This document shows, in pieces, positions 33,778-42,692 of a DNA stretch of 43,622 nt. Source of the stretch: Clostridium sp. MCC353 (lineage in GTDB: Bacteria > Bacillota > Clostridia > Lachnospirales > Lachnospiraceae); NCBI RefSeq assembly GCF_018785315.1, contig NZ_WQPN01000045.1, forward strand, positions 1 to 43,622, read 5' to 3'. The notes below the pieces were generated by a model. The model had not been told where the DNA came from and searched no databases. It was given only the letters and a program-made list of their open reading frames with translations. The translations under genes and the position numbers were made by a program. Positions within the stretch are counted from its first letter, which is position 1. Each line of letters opens with the position of its first letter.

Positions 33778-35539
33778 CAATATCCCCCTTCTCCTGAATT
33801 GTTTTTTTGGGTATCACAATTGTAATGGTTGTGCCCTCTCCTTCCCGGCTTTCTATCAATAGGCGGCCATTTTCCCCGTATGCCAGCTTCAGTTGGTTAT
33901 TTATATTCCTAAGGGCGAAGTTGCCTAAAGAAGTGTCTTCTTTTTCTATATCATCCAACAGGATTTTAAGTTTTTTCTCCGACATCCCGATGCCGTTGTC
34001 TTCCACCACCAGTTTAATGCATCGTTCCAATTCGATGCCTGACACAATGATAACCCCTTTTTGTCCATTCTGTTCAAATCCGTGCATCACGGCATTTTCA
34101 ACCAGAGGCTGAAGAAGCCATTGGGAAATGAGAAGATTCTCTATCTCCGGTTCTAAGTCCACAATTAACTCCATCTTATCACCGAATCTTAGCTTTATGA
34201 TATCCCAATAGGCATACACAAGTTCTACCGCTTCCGATATAGTAACAACCTCCCGTCCCTCCTGAAGACTTTTCCTGTAATAATTGGATAAGGCAAATGT
34301 CATTTTCGCCACTTCATCATTTTTCCCCATCCGGGCCATCCAGTGAATCGTATCCAGCACATTGTATAGAAAATGAGGATTGATTTGAGACTGTAAAAGC
34401 TTAATGCGGGCATTTTTTGCCAATAATTCCTGCTTATACAGCTTCATATTTAATTGTGTCACCGTTGTGAGCATCTTATTGAAATGGCCGCCGATTTCAC
34501 CAAATTCGTCTTTTTGGCTCTCCAGCGGGCTGAGCGTAAATCTTCCGGATTCATTGTCTTTCATCGTACCGATTAAACTGTTCATCGGTTTATAGAAAAG
34601 GTGGTACACATAAGAACCGAAAAATAGGATTAAAACAACGGAAACCAACAATATTATTTTCGTTATCACGCTCACGTCTCTGATGACATAGTCGATTTCA
34701 TTCATCGGCATAACAGAAATCAAATGACAGCCCGTCGCTGCCGAAGTCGTATACACATAAAAATCATCATCCTTAGTAAAATAACCAGCTCCTCCTTCAT
34801 ATCCTTTATCCATTTTCAAGTCTTCATACTCAGTCGTACCGCTTAAAAGATTAAAATCCCCATCCGTCAAATAGACATTTGCCCCTGGAGTAGTTTTAAG
34901 TTCGGCTAAAAGGCGGTCAATCGTGGACTTATCTATATTGACATAAAAAGTAAATAATTCATTCTGCTGGTAGATACATGTTCTCTTGGCGCAAAGCAGT
35001 TTCTGACCCGCGTAGGTGCCGGAACTTGGCATATAATTTACCAGATTTTTATCGATCAGATATAAATCCGATTTATGTCCGGTCTGTTCAATCAGGCTGG
35101 TCCAACCGAACCGGTCAAACTGCTTCTCTGTTGTATAACCGGCTGTTTCCGTAGAAAATCCCCTTTTATTTTTCCAATCCACCAGAAAAATCGAATCGAT
35201 ATTGGGATTCGTATTTTTAAGTTTCAGCAGTGAATCCCTTATGTAAGCCGTGTTTATATAATTCTCATACGGCGTCATAAGATCTACATCCAAGTCAATT
35301 CTTTTTTGCAGGTCTTTATCGAATAAAATATTGGCCGATACATTATCCACCTCACCCATTGTAATATCTACCAACTTCAGAATATAATTCAGACTATTTT
35401 GCTGTGAAAGACTCATCTCATGTTTAAGCACGGAGGTCGTGCGATTCAGTAGCAAAAGCAAAATCAGCGTACACGGGATTACCGTTATGGTAATCATAAA
35501 ACAAATCAGTTTAAATCTTATACTGTTTATTTTCTTCAC
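33770..35539 (-). CDS. Sensor histidine kinase (YesM-like)
   Basis: 589 aa from a GTG at 35539, preceded by GGGAAGGG about 10 nt upstream; a TTG 30 nt further out is less likely. TM1 about 8-32, an extracellular Cache-like sensor of about 240 residues, TM2 near 275-300, HAMP, then His_kinase with the phospho-His in QINPHFLYNVLDTIHW and an HATPase with ENAVMHGF, DNGIGMS and the N-terminal-type NFALRNINNQL segment. It pairs with the overlapping AraC-type regulator. Probably senses an extracellular sugar, possibly bound to the operon's lipoprotein. Confidence 0.92.
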   Translation of the reverse strand: MKKINSIRFKLICFMITITVIPCTLILLLLLNRTTSVLKHEMSLSQQNSLNYILKLVDITMGEVDNVSANILFDKDLQKRIDLDVDLMTPYENYINTAYIRDSLLKLKNTNPNIDSIFLVDWKNKRGFSTETAGYTTEKQFDRFGWTSLIEQTGHKSDLYLIDKNLVNYMPSSGTYAGQKLLCAKRTCIYQQNELFTFYVNIDKSTIDRLLAELKTTPGANVYLTDGDFNLLSGTTEYEDLKMDKGYEGGAGYFTKDDDFYVYTTSAATGCHLISVMPMNEIDYVIRDVSVITKIILLVSVVLILFFGSYVYHLFYKPMNSLIGTMKDNESGRFTLSPLESQKDEFGEIGGHFNKMLTTVTQLNMKLYKQELLAKNARIKLLQSQINPHFLYNVLDTIHWMARMGKNDEVAKMTFALSNYYRKSLQEGREVVTISEAVELVYAYWDIIKLRFGDKMELIVDLEPEIENLLISQWLLQPLVENAVMHGFEQNGQKGVIIVSGIELERCIKLVVEDNGIGMSEKKLKILLDDIEKEDTSLGNFALRNINNQLKLAYGENGRLLIESREGEGTTITIVIPKKTIQEKGDIDV

Positions 35540-35684
35540 TTTTTGATATCCCTTCCCACCAATGGCCAAATTTAAAACAACAGCACCTGTTATAAGCTAG
35601 TTTATCAAAAATATTTAACAAAATCCAGAAATGAATAATATGGCCATTTCCGCAGATACTATTTTAAAAAAAGGAGATAACAAA

Positions 35685-35867
35685 ATGGATCTTAACGATA
35701 CAATCTGCCCATGTCTTGGAATTACCAACGGAATGATCAAGGAGGCTGTGGATTCCGGCGCCAGAACCTTGGAAGAGGTGCAGGAAATAACAGAAGCAGG
35801 CACCATATGCGGTGCATGTCTGGACGATGTGCAGCAGTTAATTGATGAGCTTGTCAAAGGTAAATAA
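35685..35867 (+). CDS. Standalone Bfd-like [2Fe-2S] protein
   Basis: 60 aa from the ATG at 35685 (AAGGAGATAACAAA upstream). A helix-turn fold with Cys8 and Cys10 (CPC) and Cys42 and Cys45 (CGAC), the BFD-like [2Fe-2S] layout seen in bacterioferritin-associated ferredoxin and NifU/nitrite-reductase linker domains. No bacterioferritin gene is nearby, so its redox partner is unknown. Transcribed alone. Confidence 0.8.
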   Translation: MDLNDTICPCLGITNGMIKEAVDSGARTLEEVQEITEAGTICGACLDDVQQLIDELVKGK

Positions 35868-35889
35868 AAGGCTGCCCGGACATCAGGCC

Positions 35890-35932
35890 GGCCGCTGATC
35901 CGGAATCTGTCATAAAATCCGGACCAGCGGCC
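35890..35932. terminator. Hairpin between convergent genes
   Basis: 15-bp arms (35890-35904 and 35918-35932) with one mismatch, loop 13 nt, serving the Bfd-like gene and the 3D-domain gene. Confidence 0.6.
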
Positions 35933-35939
35933 AATCCTG

Positions 35940-36566
35940 TCATCTCTTTTTTACATAAACATCGGCATAATAAACCCCAAGATCCAGCGCTTCCTGGTGA
36001 TGGGCAACCGCCAGATCGATCTTCTTACCTTTTATCATGCCACCGGTATCTTCCGCCCGGTATTCCTTACCGTTGATTATGACTACGGAGCCTAAAGGAA
36101 TCACTCTGGGATCCACAGAAATCAGGCCGGGCCGCACATCCAGGCCGGTTGCCGTCTTTCCGCTTCCTGTTCCGCAGATATGCTTGTATTTTTCACAACA
36201 GTAATGGCTGATTTTAAATTTCCCCATATAAACTGCCGTTTCCTCTTTGGACAGGTATTCCGATTTAATGAAGGCAGTCATGCCGTCCTTGGAAACCATA
36301 CTCCAGCCGCCCAGTTCCAGCAGGACCTCGAACCGTTCATTGTATCGGGTATGTCTGTATACTCCGCAGTTTGTATTGGGCTCCATCCGTATGTTGATAT
36401 CATTGGACACCGCATATCTTGTGGAAGTATCATCAATATATTGTAATCTCTGTATAAACTGTTCCGCGGTTATGATGCGCGCTTCCCTTTCATCCGCCTG
36501 CGCAGCGGTGTCTGTCACTGTAATAATGGATAACACGGTAATCATAAATAACAAAAACTTTTTCAT
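35940..36566 (-). CDS. Secreted 3D-domain protein with SH3-like domain
   Basis: 208 aa. N-terminal signal peptide (about 1-24), an SH3-like region (50-105) and a 3D domain (120-208) named for its three Asp: GTGSGKTATGLDV at 132-144, SVDPRVIPLGS with Asp152 and YRAEDTGG with Asp173, then KIDLAVAHH with Asp184. The family acts on peptidoglycan (lytic transglycosylase-like, as in YabE/MltA relatives). AAGGAGATCAG precedes ATG. A perfect palindrome, AAGGCTATAGCCTT (36591-36604), lies 25 nt upstream. Confidence 0.88.
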   Translation of the reverse strand: MKKFLLFMITVLSIITVTDTAAQADEREARIITAEQFIQRLQYIDDTSTRYAVSNDINIRMEPNTNCGVYRHTRYNERFEVLLELGGWSMVSKDGMTAFIKSEYLSKEETAVYMGKFKISHYCCEKYKHICGTGSGKTATGLDVRPGLISVDPRVIPLGSVVIINGKEYRAEDTGGMIKGKKIDLAVAHHQEALDLGVYYADVYVKKR

Positions 36567-36754
36567 CTGATCTCCTTAACGCTTATAAATAAGGCTATAG
36601 CCTTTTTATGGGGCATATCTGTTTTCTCCGGATCCCCTTCTCATAGACGGGCCGCACCCCTCATATTAAGAAATCATTGACTAAATCAGCCGTTTTATTC
36701 CATTTTTTTAAATTTTTTTTATTTTTCACCGTAAAACATGTATAAAAATGAAAA

Positions 36755-36791
36755 ATGCCGTCCAATGACCGCATCGGTCATTAAACAGCAT
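36755..36791 (-). terminator. Terminator of the lipoprotein/hybrid-kinase operon
   Basis: 16-bp stem (36755-36770 with 36776-36791, some G-T pairs), 5-nt loop, followed on the minus strand by TTTTTCATTTTT. Confidence 0.85.
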
Positions 36792-36802
36792 TCATCCCTT
36801 CT

Positions 36803-39280
36803 TCACATCCCCCTGCCGGCCGCCAGATATCTGCTGATCTCCGTCAGCCAGCCCCCTACATCGATGGGCTTTGTCAGGTATCCGGTCATTCCGGCCTTGC
36901 GGGCTGCTTCGATATCCTCTTCATAGGCATTGGCGCTCATGGCAAATATGGGTATCCCGGAATCGGCGCGTTCTAAAGCGCGTATTCTTCTTGCCGCCTC
37001 ATAGCCGTCCATCTCCGGCATCTGGATATCCATCAGGATCAGATCATATTTACCGGGTTCCGATTCCATAAAGTTCAGCACGCATTCCGCCCCGTTCTTC
37101 GCGCAGCTCACATCGGCGCCTGTTTCCATGAGAATATTCCGGATAATCTCCAGATTCAGCTCATTATCTTCTGCCAGCAGTACACGGCGGTTATTAAAAT
37201 CAAACTCATCCGGTTTTATAAATTCCTCACCGCCCTCCTTCTCTGCGTTTTGGTAAAACATACGGCGCAGCACAGACGGGAACAGCGGTTTTTGGACGAA
37301 TCCTGTAATTCCCGCCGCCTCTGTTTCGTCCCTAAGATCATTCCAGGCATAAGCAGCCAGAATCATCGGTATCTTCGCGCCGCCCGCATTGCGGATCAAA
37401 TCCACATCCCCATGTTCCAGAAGATCCCGGTCAATCAGGATGAGCCGGATTTTCTGTTCTCCCTCCTTTGAAATGAGCGCTGCCGCCTCCGTTCCATCGG
37501 CCGCCCACAAAGCCCTGATTCCCATCTTTTCCAGGGTCTTAACCAATTCCACCCCCTGGTCTTTGTCACCGCCAGCCGCCAGCACTGTTTCACAGGCTGT
37601 CAACTGTTCTTCCCCTTCCTCCCGGCAGATGGCAAGGGGAAGGATTACGGTAAACATGGTTCCCCGGCCCTCTTCGCTTTCAACACAGATGCTGCCGCCC
37701 ATCAGTTCCACAATCTCCTTGGTGATGGCCATACCGAGGCCGCTTCCTTCTATCTTGTCCACCTTGCTGTCCCGTTCCCGCACAAATGCGGAAAATACGT
37801 CTTTTAAAAACTCCGCTTTCATGCCGATTCCATTGTCGGCAAAAGAAAACCGCATGGAAGCCGTATTTTCATCCTTCCTATCCAATTCCTCTATGTCAAT
37901 GATAATGCTGCCGCCTTCCGGCGTAAACTTAACCGCATTTGTTAAAATATTTATAAATATCTGGCTCAGTCTCAGGCTGTCGCCTTCAAACTTCTCATGA
38001 CCTATCCCATGAAGACGGATGGAAAACTTCTGGTGTTTGGCGCTTATGAGGGGATAGATCATATCCACCAGCCCCTCTATAACTTCAGCCAGGAAAAATG
38101 GTTCACGGCTCAGGACAATCTTACCGCTTTCAATTCTGGACATATCCAGAATATCATTGATCAGCCCCAGCAGGTGCCGGCTGGAATGGGTGATCTTTTT
38201 CAGGCAGTCCTTCACCAGTTCCGGCTCATCCGCATGGGTTCCCGCTATAGCTGTCATCCCCATGATCGCATTCATCGGCGTGCGCATATCATGGCTCATA
38301 TTTGCGAGGAATACGGACTTTGCCCGGTTCGCCCTCCTTCTGCTTTCCAGTCTCAGAAACATATTGCAGACTACCAGGATCATCAGCAGAAATACTGCCA
38401 TGGAGGCGGCGCAGAGGGTGATCAGGTTTTTAAGCAATCCTGCCGTCCTTTTTGTGATCACGCCTTGAGGCACCGTGCTGACCACCGTCCAGCCGTTTAC
38501 TTCCATGGGACGGTAATACGCGAATTTTTCAATTCCAAAATCGGAATAGGCCGTCATGCCCTCCCGGCGGCCTAAAATATCATCCCGCATCGCATCCAGG
38601 CTGTAACCGGAGGCAAACTCCATATTTTCCATAGACTGGAACAGGTTATTGTATTCCATGCTTCTGGCATGGATCACCAGATCCCCATTCCTGTTTATCA
38701 CATAGGAATACCCTTCCTTATCGAAACTGTCCACCTGGACATCTTCCCCCAGCTTGGCCGTGCTGACCATAGCCGCCAGAATCTGCCCTTTTTTCCCGGG
38801 AACAGGAACCGACATGATGACGCCGCCCACCGCTTTATCATAAAAGATCCTTCTGGTAATATCCGAAATAAAAACTTTGCCCATGGAAGCGGCCTTAAAA
38901 TACTCTTCCTCCGACACGTCTTCCGGTTCCGGGAAAACAGATGCCGCCAGCCGGCCGTCACTGTCCGCGATACCGATGTACTCAAATCCCAATTCTTCCG
39001 CTATATCTTCCAGATATTCCACCTGTTGGGATGTTTCCTCCACAGAGGAAACAAAATTGGCAGCCAGGCCCAGTTCCAGCAGTTGTTCCGACATCATCTT
39101 CTCCATATAATTGGAAATGTGTCCGGACACCTCGGATAGGCGGGAACAGTTCTCCTCTTTTAAAGTTCGTTCAAACTTCCTGATATAATTGAAAAACAAA
39201 ACGCCGAACACCGCCACAATGAAGATCAGCGCCGCAATGGCAAATAAAAAACGCCTTTGTTCTTTATTGAGCTTTTTCAT
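36803..39280 (-). CDS. Hybrid sensor histidine kinase with Cache domain and two receivers
   Basis: 825 aa. TM1 11-30, extracellular dCache-type sensor (about 40-275), TM2 283-308, HisKA with phospho-His330 in NMSHDMRTPMNA, and an HATPase with GIGMK and EGSGLGMAIT boxes. A first receiver-like domain (about 555-660) lacks the acidic pocket (AAGGDKD) and is probably inactive. A complete second receiver ends the protein, phosphoacceptor Asp751 (LILMDIQMPEMDG). GAGGAAACGG precedes ATG. It lies 26 nt after the lipoprotein gene, so the lipoprotein may present a ligand to its Cache domain. No output regulator is next to it. Confidence 0.9.
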   Translation of the reverse strand: MKKLNKEQRRFLFAIAALIFIVAVFGVLFFNYIRKFERTLKEENCSRLSEVSGHISNYMEKMMSEQLLELGLAANFVSSVEETSQQVEYLEDIAEELGFEYIGIADSDGRLAASVFPEPEDVSEEEYFKAASMGKVFISDITRRIFYDKAVGGVIMSVPVPGKKGQILAAMVSTAKLGEDVQVDSFDKEGYSYVINRNGDLVIHARSMEYNNLFQSMENMEFASGYSLDAMRDDILGRREGMTAYSDFGIEKFAYYRPMEVNGWTVVSTVPQGVITKRTAGLLKNLITLCAASMAVFLLMILVVCNMFLRLESRRRANRAKSVFLANMSHDMRTPMNAIMGMTAIAGTHADEPELVKDCLKKITHSSRHLLGLINDILDMSRIESGKIVLSREPFFLAEVIEGLVDMIYPLISAKHQKFSIRLHGIGHEKFEGDSLRLSQIFINILTNAVKFTPEGGSIIIDIEELDRKDENTASMRFSFADNGIGMKAEFLKDVFSAFVRERDSKVDKIEGSGLGMAITKEIVELMGGSICVESEEGRGTMFTVILPLAICREEGEEQLTACETVLAAGGDKDQGVELVKTLEKMGIRALWAADGTEAAALISKEGEQKIRLILIDRDLLEHGDVDLIRNAGGAKIPMILAAYAWNDLRDETEAAGITGFVQKPLFPSVLRRMFYQNAEKEGGEEFIKPDEFDFNNRRVLLAEDNELNLEIIRNILMETGADVSCAKNGAECVLNFMESEPGKYDLILMDIQMPEMDGYEAARRIRALERADSGIPIFAMSANAYEEDIEAARKAGMTGYLTKPIDVGGWLTEISRYLAAGRGM

Positions 39281-39306
39281 CTGACCGTTTCCTCTTCTTT
39301 CTTCAT

Positions 39307-40602
39307 TCAGGGGGATAACGAAGCTCTCTTCCTCCTGAGCTCATCCATATCCCTCAGACATTCCTCCGCCGTAACGTCTTCATCGGAAGACATATAATCC
39401 CGGATACAGACCGCATCCCATTGGGAAAATCCTTTGATGTTGAGCCAGGCGATGGAGTCATTATAATTTTCTTCAATCCACCGTGCTGCTTCCACATACT
39501 GAGGCGTAGAAATGCTGGCCTTCTGGCCTTTGAAAACAGGGGCCGTGTAAATCCCCTCAAACGCATCATTATAATTATAGGGATCAGCCATGAAGGAAAT
39601 CAGGTCAAGAGCCGCCTCCACCTGCGCCCCATGGCGGTTCACCATGAATAGTGAGAGATTGGGCCCTTCAAATGTCCCCTTCTCCGGCACCCCCACAAAG
39701 GCGGGCATCAGCCCAAAATCCGATGGATCCCCTTCAAAATCGGTATAGAGCCAGGTATCCCAGCAAAGCATCATGGCATATTCGCCGCTCTCCATGGCCG
39801 GGCTCATTCCGGCCCAGTCATTTTCCATGAAACCCTCTCCCAGATAACCGTTTTTTGCCATCCTCCGGTACCAATCCGCCACAGTTTTCATCTCCGGCAA
39901 ATCGGCATAATCCAAAGTCCCCCGGTTGATTTCCTCTAAAACCCCGTTCTGTTTGACAATGGTATCCAAAGGGAACTGGTAGAGCAGCATCGTAGGGGAG
40001 CCGCAGGGAAGATACAGCGGCGTGATCCCGTTTTGAAGCAGCGTTTCACAGGTCTGCCAAAACTGCTCCTGCGTTTCCGGAGGGGTGATCCCATACCGTT
40101 TAAACAGCTTCTTATTATATAATGTTCCTGACACAGACGCCTCCCAATGGGGAAGTCCGATCACCTTACCATGATAAATGGCCTGATTCACCGCAGTATC
40201 AGTCAAGTCCTCCACCCATGGAGCCTCACTGAAATCATAAAAATTCGCATCAGGGTCAAATGCATCGATATTGACGCCTCCGAAATACAGGAGCACATCC
40301 ATACCGGACTCCTTGTCCATAATCGCTTCAGACACCCGCTCTTCCACCTGATCTGGTGAAAATGCTTTGATTTCCACCGCATTCCCGGTCATCTCCTCAT
40401 ACCGCCTGAATGCCCGGCTAATATAACTGCGGGTCAGATCATCTTCCCTGCCCCATACGGTTATGGTCCGCCCGGTCACAGTCCCCCACTCGTATACAGG
40501 CGCAGAAGTATTTTCCATATTCTTAATCTCCGGTTTCGTACAGCCGCACAGACAAACAGCCGCCGCCAGCGCTGCAGCCCGGAAGAACTCATGTTTTCCC
40601 AT
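39307..40602 (-). CDS. Extracellular solute-binding lipoprotein paired with a sensor kinase
   Basis: 431 aa from the ATG at 40602 (GGAGACAGT upstream); an in-frame start at 40734 is upstream of the promoter. Lipobox LCGC with lipid Cys21. Family-1 sugar-binding fold: ITVWGREDDLTRSYISRAF, VLLYFGGVNIDAFDPDANFY, AMMLCWDTWLY, GYLGEGFMENDWAGM. No permease is nearby; the gene is followed directly by the hybrid kinase. Best explained as a sensing partner rather than part of an importer, although it could serve a remote permease. Confidence 0.85.
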   Translation of the reverse strand: MGKHEFFRAAALAAAVCLCGCTKPEIKNMENTSAPVYEWGTVTGRTITVWGREDDLTRSYISRAFRRYEEMTGNAVEIKAFSPDQVEERVSEAIMDKESGMDVLLYFGGVNIDAFDPDANFYDFSEAPWVEDLTDTAVNQAIYHGKVIGLPHWEASVSGTLYNKKLFKRYGITPPETQEQFWQTCETLLQNGITPLYLPCGSPTMLLYQFPLDTIVKQNGVLEEINRGTLDYADLPEMKTVADWYRRMAKNGYLGEGFMENDWAGMSPAMESGEYAMMLCWDTWLYTDFEGDPSDFGLMPAFVGVPEKGTFEGPNLSLFMVNRHGAQVEAALDLISFMADPYNYNDAFEGIYTAPVFKGQKASISTPQYVEAARWIEENYNDSIAWLNIKGFSQWDAVCIRDYMSSDEDVTAEECLRDMDELRRKRASLSP

Positions 40603-40630
40603 ACTGTCTCCAAGCCTCCTGATACCTGCT

Positions 40631-40636
40631 ATTATA
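40631..40636 (-). promoter_or_regulatory. Extended -10 promoter of the lipoprotein/kinase operon
   Basis: TATAAT (minus strand, 40631-40636) preceded by TGC gives a perfect TGnTATAAT extended -10. The -35 is weak (TTTATG). Leader about 22 nt. Confidence 0.6.
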
Positions 40637-40687
40637 GCATAGAATATCATTCGCATAAATTGGATTTTCAGGAAAAATTTCCATAAC

Positions 40688-40724
40688 AAAAAGATGACCG
40701 GAACGGTCCGAACCCCCGGATCAT
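40688..40724 (-). terminator. Terminator of the Na/Pi cotransporter gene
   Basis: Arms ATGACCGG (40694-40701) and CCGGATCAT (40716-40724) with a one-base bulge, followed on the minus strand by CTTTTTG. It lies 22 nt after the gene. Confidence 0.5.
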
Positions 40725-40745
40725 TTCCTGCCATCCTTCTTTCAT

Positions 40746-42431
40746 TTACATCTCATTTTTAACATAACCTGCCAGATTGTAAGCATGGTCAGATATACGC
40801 TCCATGTTGCTGATAATATCCAGGAATACCACGCCTGCCGAAGGAGCGCATTCGCCGCTGGAAAGGCGCTCAATGTGCTTCTCTCTCAGCTCCTCTTCAA
40901 TGCTGTCCACATCGTCCTCATACTGGCTCACCTTGCGGACGGAATCCATATTTCCATTCTGCCTTGCGTCAATGGCATATTCAAATGCTTTTAACACAGA
41001 GCTGCTGATCTCTTCCAGATCCGCGATCCCCGTCTCTGAGAAATCCAGATTGTGTTTTACCATATATTCCGCCGATTCGGCCAGGTTCTCCGCATGATCC
41101 CCCACCCGCTCAATATCGCTGACACTGTAGAACAAGTCGTTGACAACCAGCTTCTGATGTTCGGTTAACGATAAATTATCCACTTTAATCAGGTATTCGG
41201 TCAGAAGTTTTTCCATGTTATTGATCACTTTCTCCATTTTATAAACTTCTTCTATCTCATCGATATTACCTGTAATTATGGCGTCTATCGCCTTTTTCAC
41301 ATTGGCTGTCGCAATCTGTCCCATATGGACCACTTCCAAAGCGGCTGTTTCCACCGCAAATGCCGGTGATTCGAAAATTCTTTCATCCAGATGGCGTCCT
41401 GCCAGAACCGCCTCATCATCTTCTTCATATTCCCCTTCGCCCAAACTGCTTTCCGGTTTTTCCTTCACCAAAATGCCGGACAATTTAACCAGTTGATTGG
41501 CAAATGGAAACAACAGCGCCGTATTGGTCAGGTTGAATATGGTATGGAAAATGGAAATCTGCACGGCTGATATCCCGCTGGTGCCAAACGACGGCCTGAT
41601 GGTAAATAATACAAATCCCAGCACTCCAAAGAGGATGGCGCCGATGATATTAAAACTCAGATGGATTGCCGCGGCCCTCTTGGCGATTCTGGAACCGCCT
41701 GCACTGGAGATCATGGCAGTCACACAGGACCCGATGTTCTGACCCAATGTAATATAGATAGCCGCCCCAGTGGTCACCACCCCGTTCATCGCCAGCGTCT
41801 GGAGAATACCGACCGACGCGGATGAACTCTGAAGCAATGCGGTAACCAATGCACCGATCAGCATTCCTAAAAGCGGATTGCCGCCCAGAACTTCAAACGC
41901 TTTTGCAAAGATAGGCGCATCCGTATATACGGAAATCGAATCGGACATCAGATCCAGTCCCATAAATAAAAGCCCCAGTCCGATTAAAATCTCCCCGATT
42001 GTTTTTTGTTTCTGTTTTTTCGCAAATACCAGTAAAAGAGCGCCGATACCGATTAAAAACGGCGCATAAAATGCCGGCTTCATAACTTCAAACGCGTCTC
42101 CAAGCTGGCTCATGGATACAATCCACGCGGTAATTGTGGTACCGATATTGGCGCCCATAATCACGCCTACCGCCTGGGACAAATTTAAAACCCCGGCACT
42201 TACAAACCCCACTACCATAACCGTGGTAGCCCCGCTGCTCTGAATGATCGCAGTGATCAATGCACCCAGCCCGACTGCCAGAAAACGGTTATTTGTCAGC
42301 ATCCCCAAAAACTGGCTCATCTTAGACCCTGCAGTTTTCTGCATACCGTCGGCCATGATATTCATACCGTACAAGAACATACCAAGACCGCCCAAGAACC
42401 CAAACAGATTCGAAATGTCACTGATTGACAT
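40746..42431 (-). CDS. Na/Pi cotransporter with C-terminal PhoU-like domain
   Basis: 561 aa. N-terminal membrane half (1-320) with the paired QSS repeats of the NptA/PNaS family: QSSGATTVMVVGFVSAG near 65 and LLQSSSASVGILQ near 200. The C-terminal 210 residues are helical, PhoU-like (LFYSVSDIERVGDHAENLA near 435; ISNMERISDHAYNLAGY near the end). AGGAGGAATTT precedes ATG. Predicted to import phosphate with Na+, with the PhoU part possibly gating. Confidence 0.92.
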   Translation of the reverse strand: MSISDISNLFGFLGGLGMFLYGMNIMADGMQKTAGSKMSQFLGMLTNNRFLAVGLGALITAIIQSSGATTVMVVGFVSAGVLNLSQAVGVIMGANIGTTITAWIVSMSQLGDAFEVMKPAFYAPFLIGIGALLLVFAKKQKQKTIGEILIGLGLLFMGLDLMSDSISVYTDAPIFAKAFEVLGGNPLLGMLIGALVTALLQSSSASVGILQTLAMNGVVTTGAAIYITLGQNIGSCVTAMISSAGGSRIAKRAAAIHLSFNIIGAILFGVLGFVLFTIRPSFGTSGISAVQISIFHTIFNLTNTALLFPFANQLVKLSGILVKEKPESSLGEGEYEEDDEAVLAGRHLDERIFESPAFAVETAALEVVHMGQIATANVKKAIDAIITGNIDEIEEVYKMEKVINNMEKLLTEYLIKVDNLSLTEHQKLVVNDLFYSVSDIERVGDHAENLAESAEYMVKHNLDFSETGIADLEEISSSVLKAFEYAIDARQNGNMDSVRKVSQYEDDVDSIEEELREKHIERLSSGECAPSAGVVFLDIISNMERISDHAYNLAGYVKNEM

Positions 42432-42489
42432 AAATTCCTCCTAACATGAAAAAAATATCTTTCGTATTTCTGCACGCGCAGACATATCA

Positions 42490-42519
42490 ATGATAACATA
42501 GACATGGTTTTTAATTCAA
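42490..42519 (-). promoter_or_regulatory. Promoter of the Na/Pi cotransporter gene
   Basis: Minus strand TTGAAT (42514-42519), 18 bp, TATCAT (42490-42495), leader about 55 nt. Confidence 0.5.
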
Positions 42520-42692
42520 TCATTTTTAAAAATTATGTAAAATTTCGTTAATTTTAAGTTAAATCGCCAAATCTGCCCATATCTGCTGTATAATATCCCT
42601 AAGACCGGCATGGATATCCTCCCTTTCCGCCTTTTACGGGCCGTGAAATTGGAAATGGTATCGTGCAAACATCACACAAAAGGAGCAGCACC

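Noticed and set aside
42540-42692. Plus-strand promoter for the PHP phosphatase
   Set aside because: A TATAAT lies near 42588 but no acceptable -35 is at the right spacing, so I did not list it as a feature.
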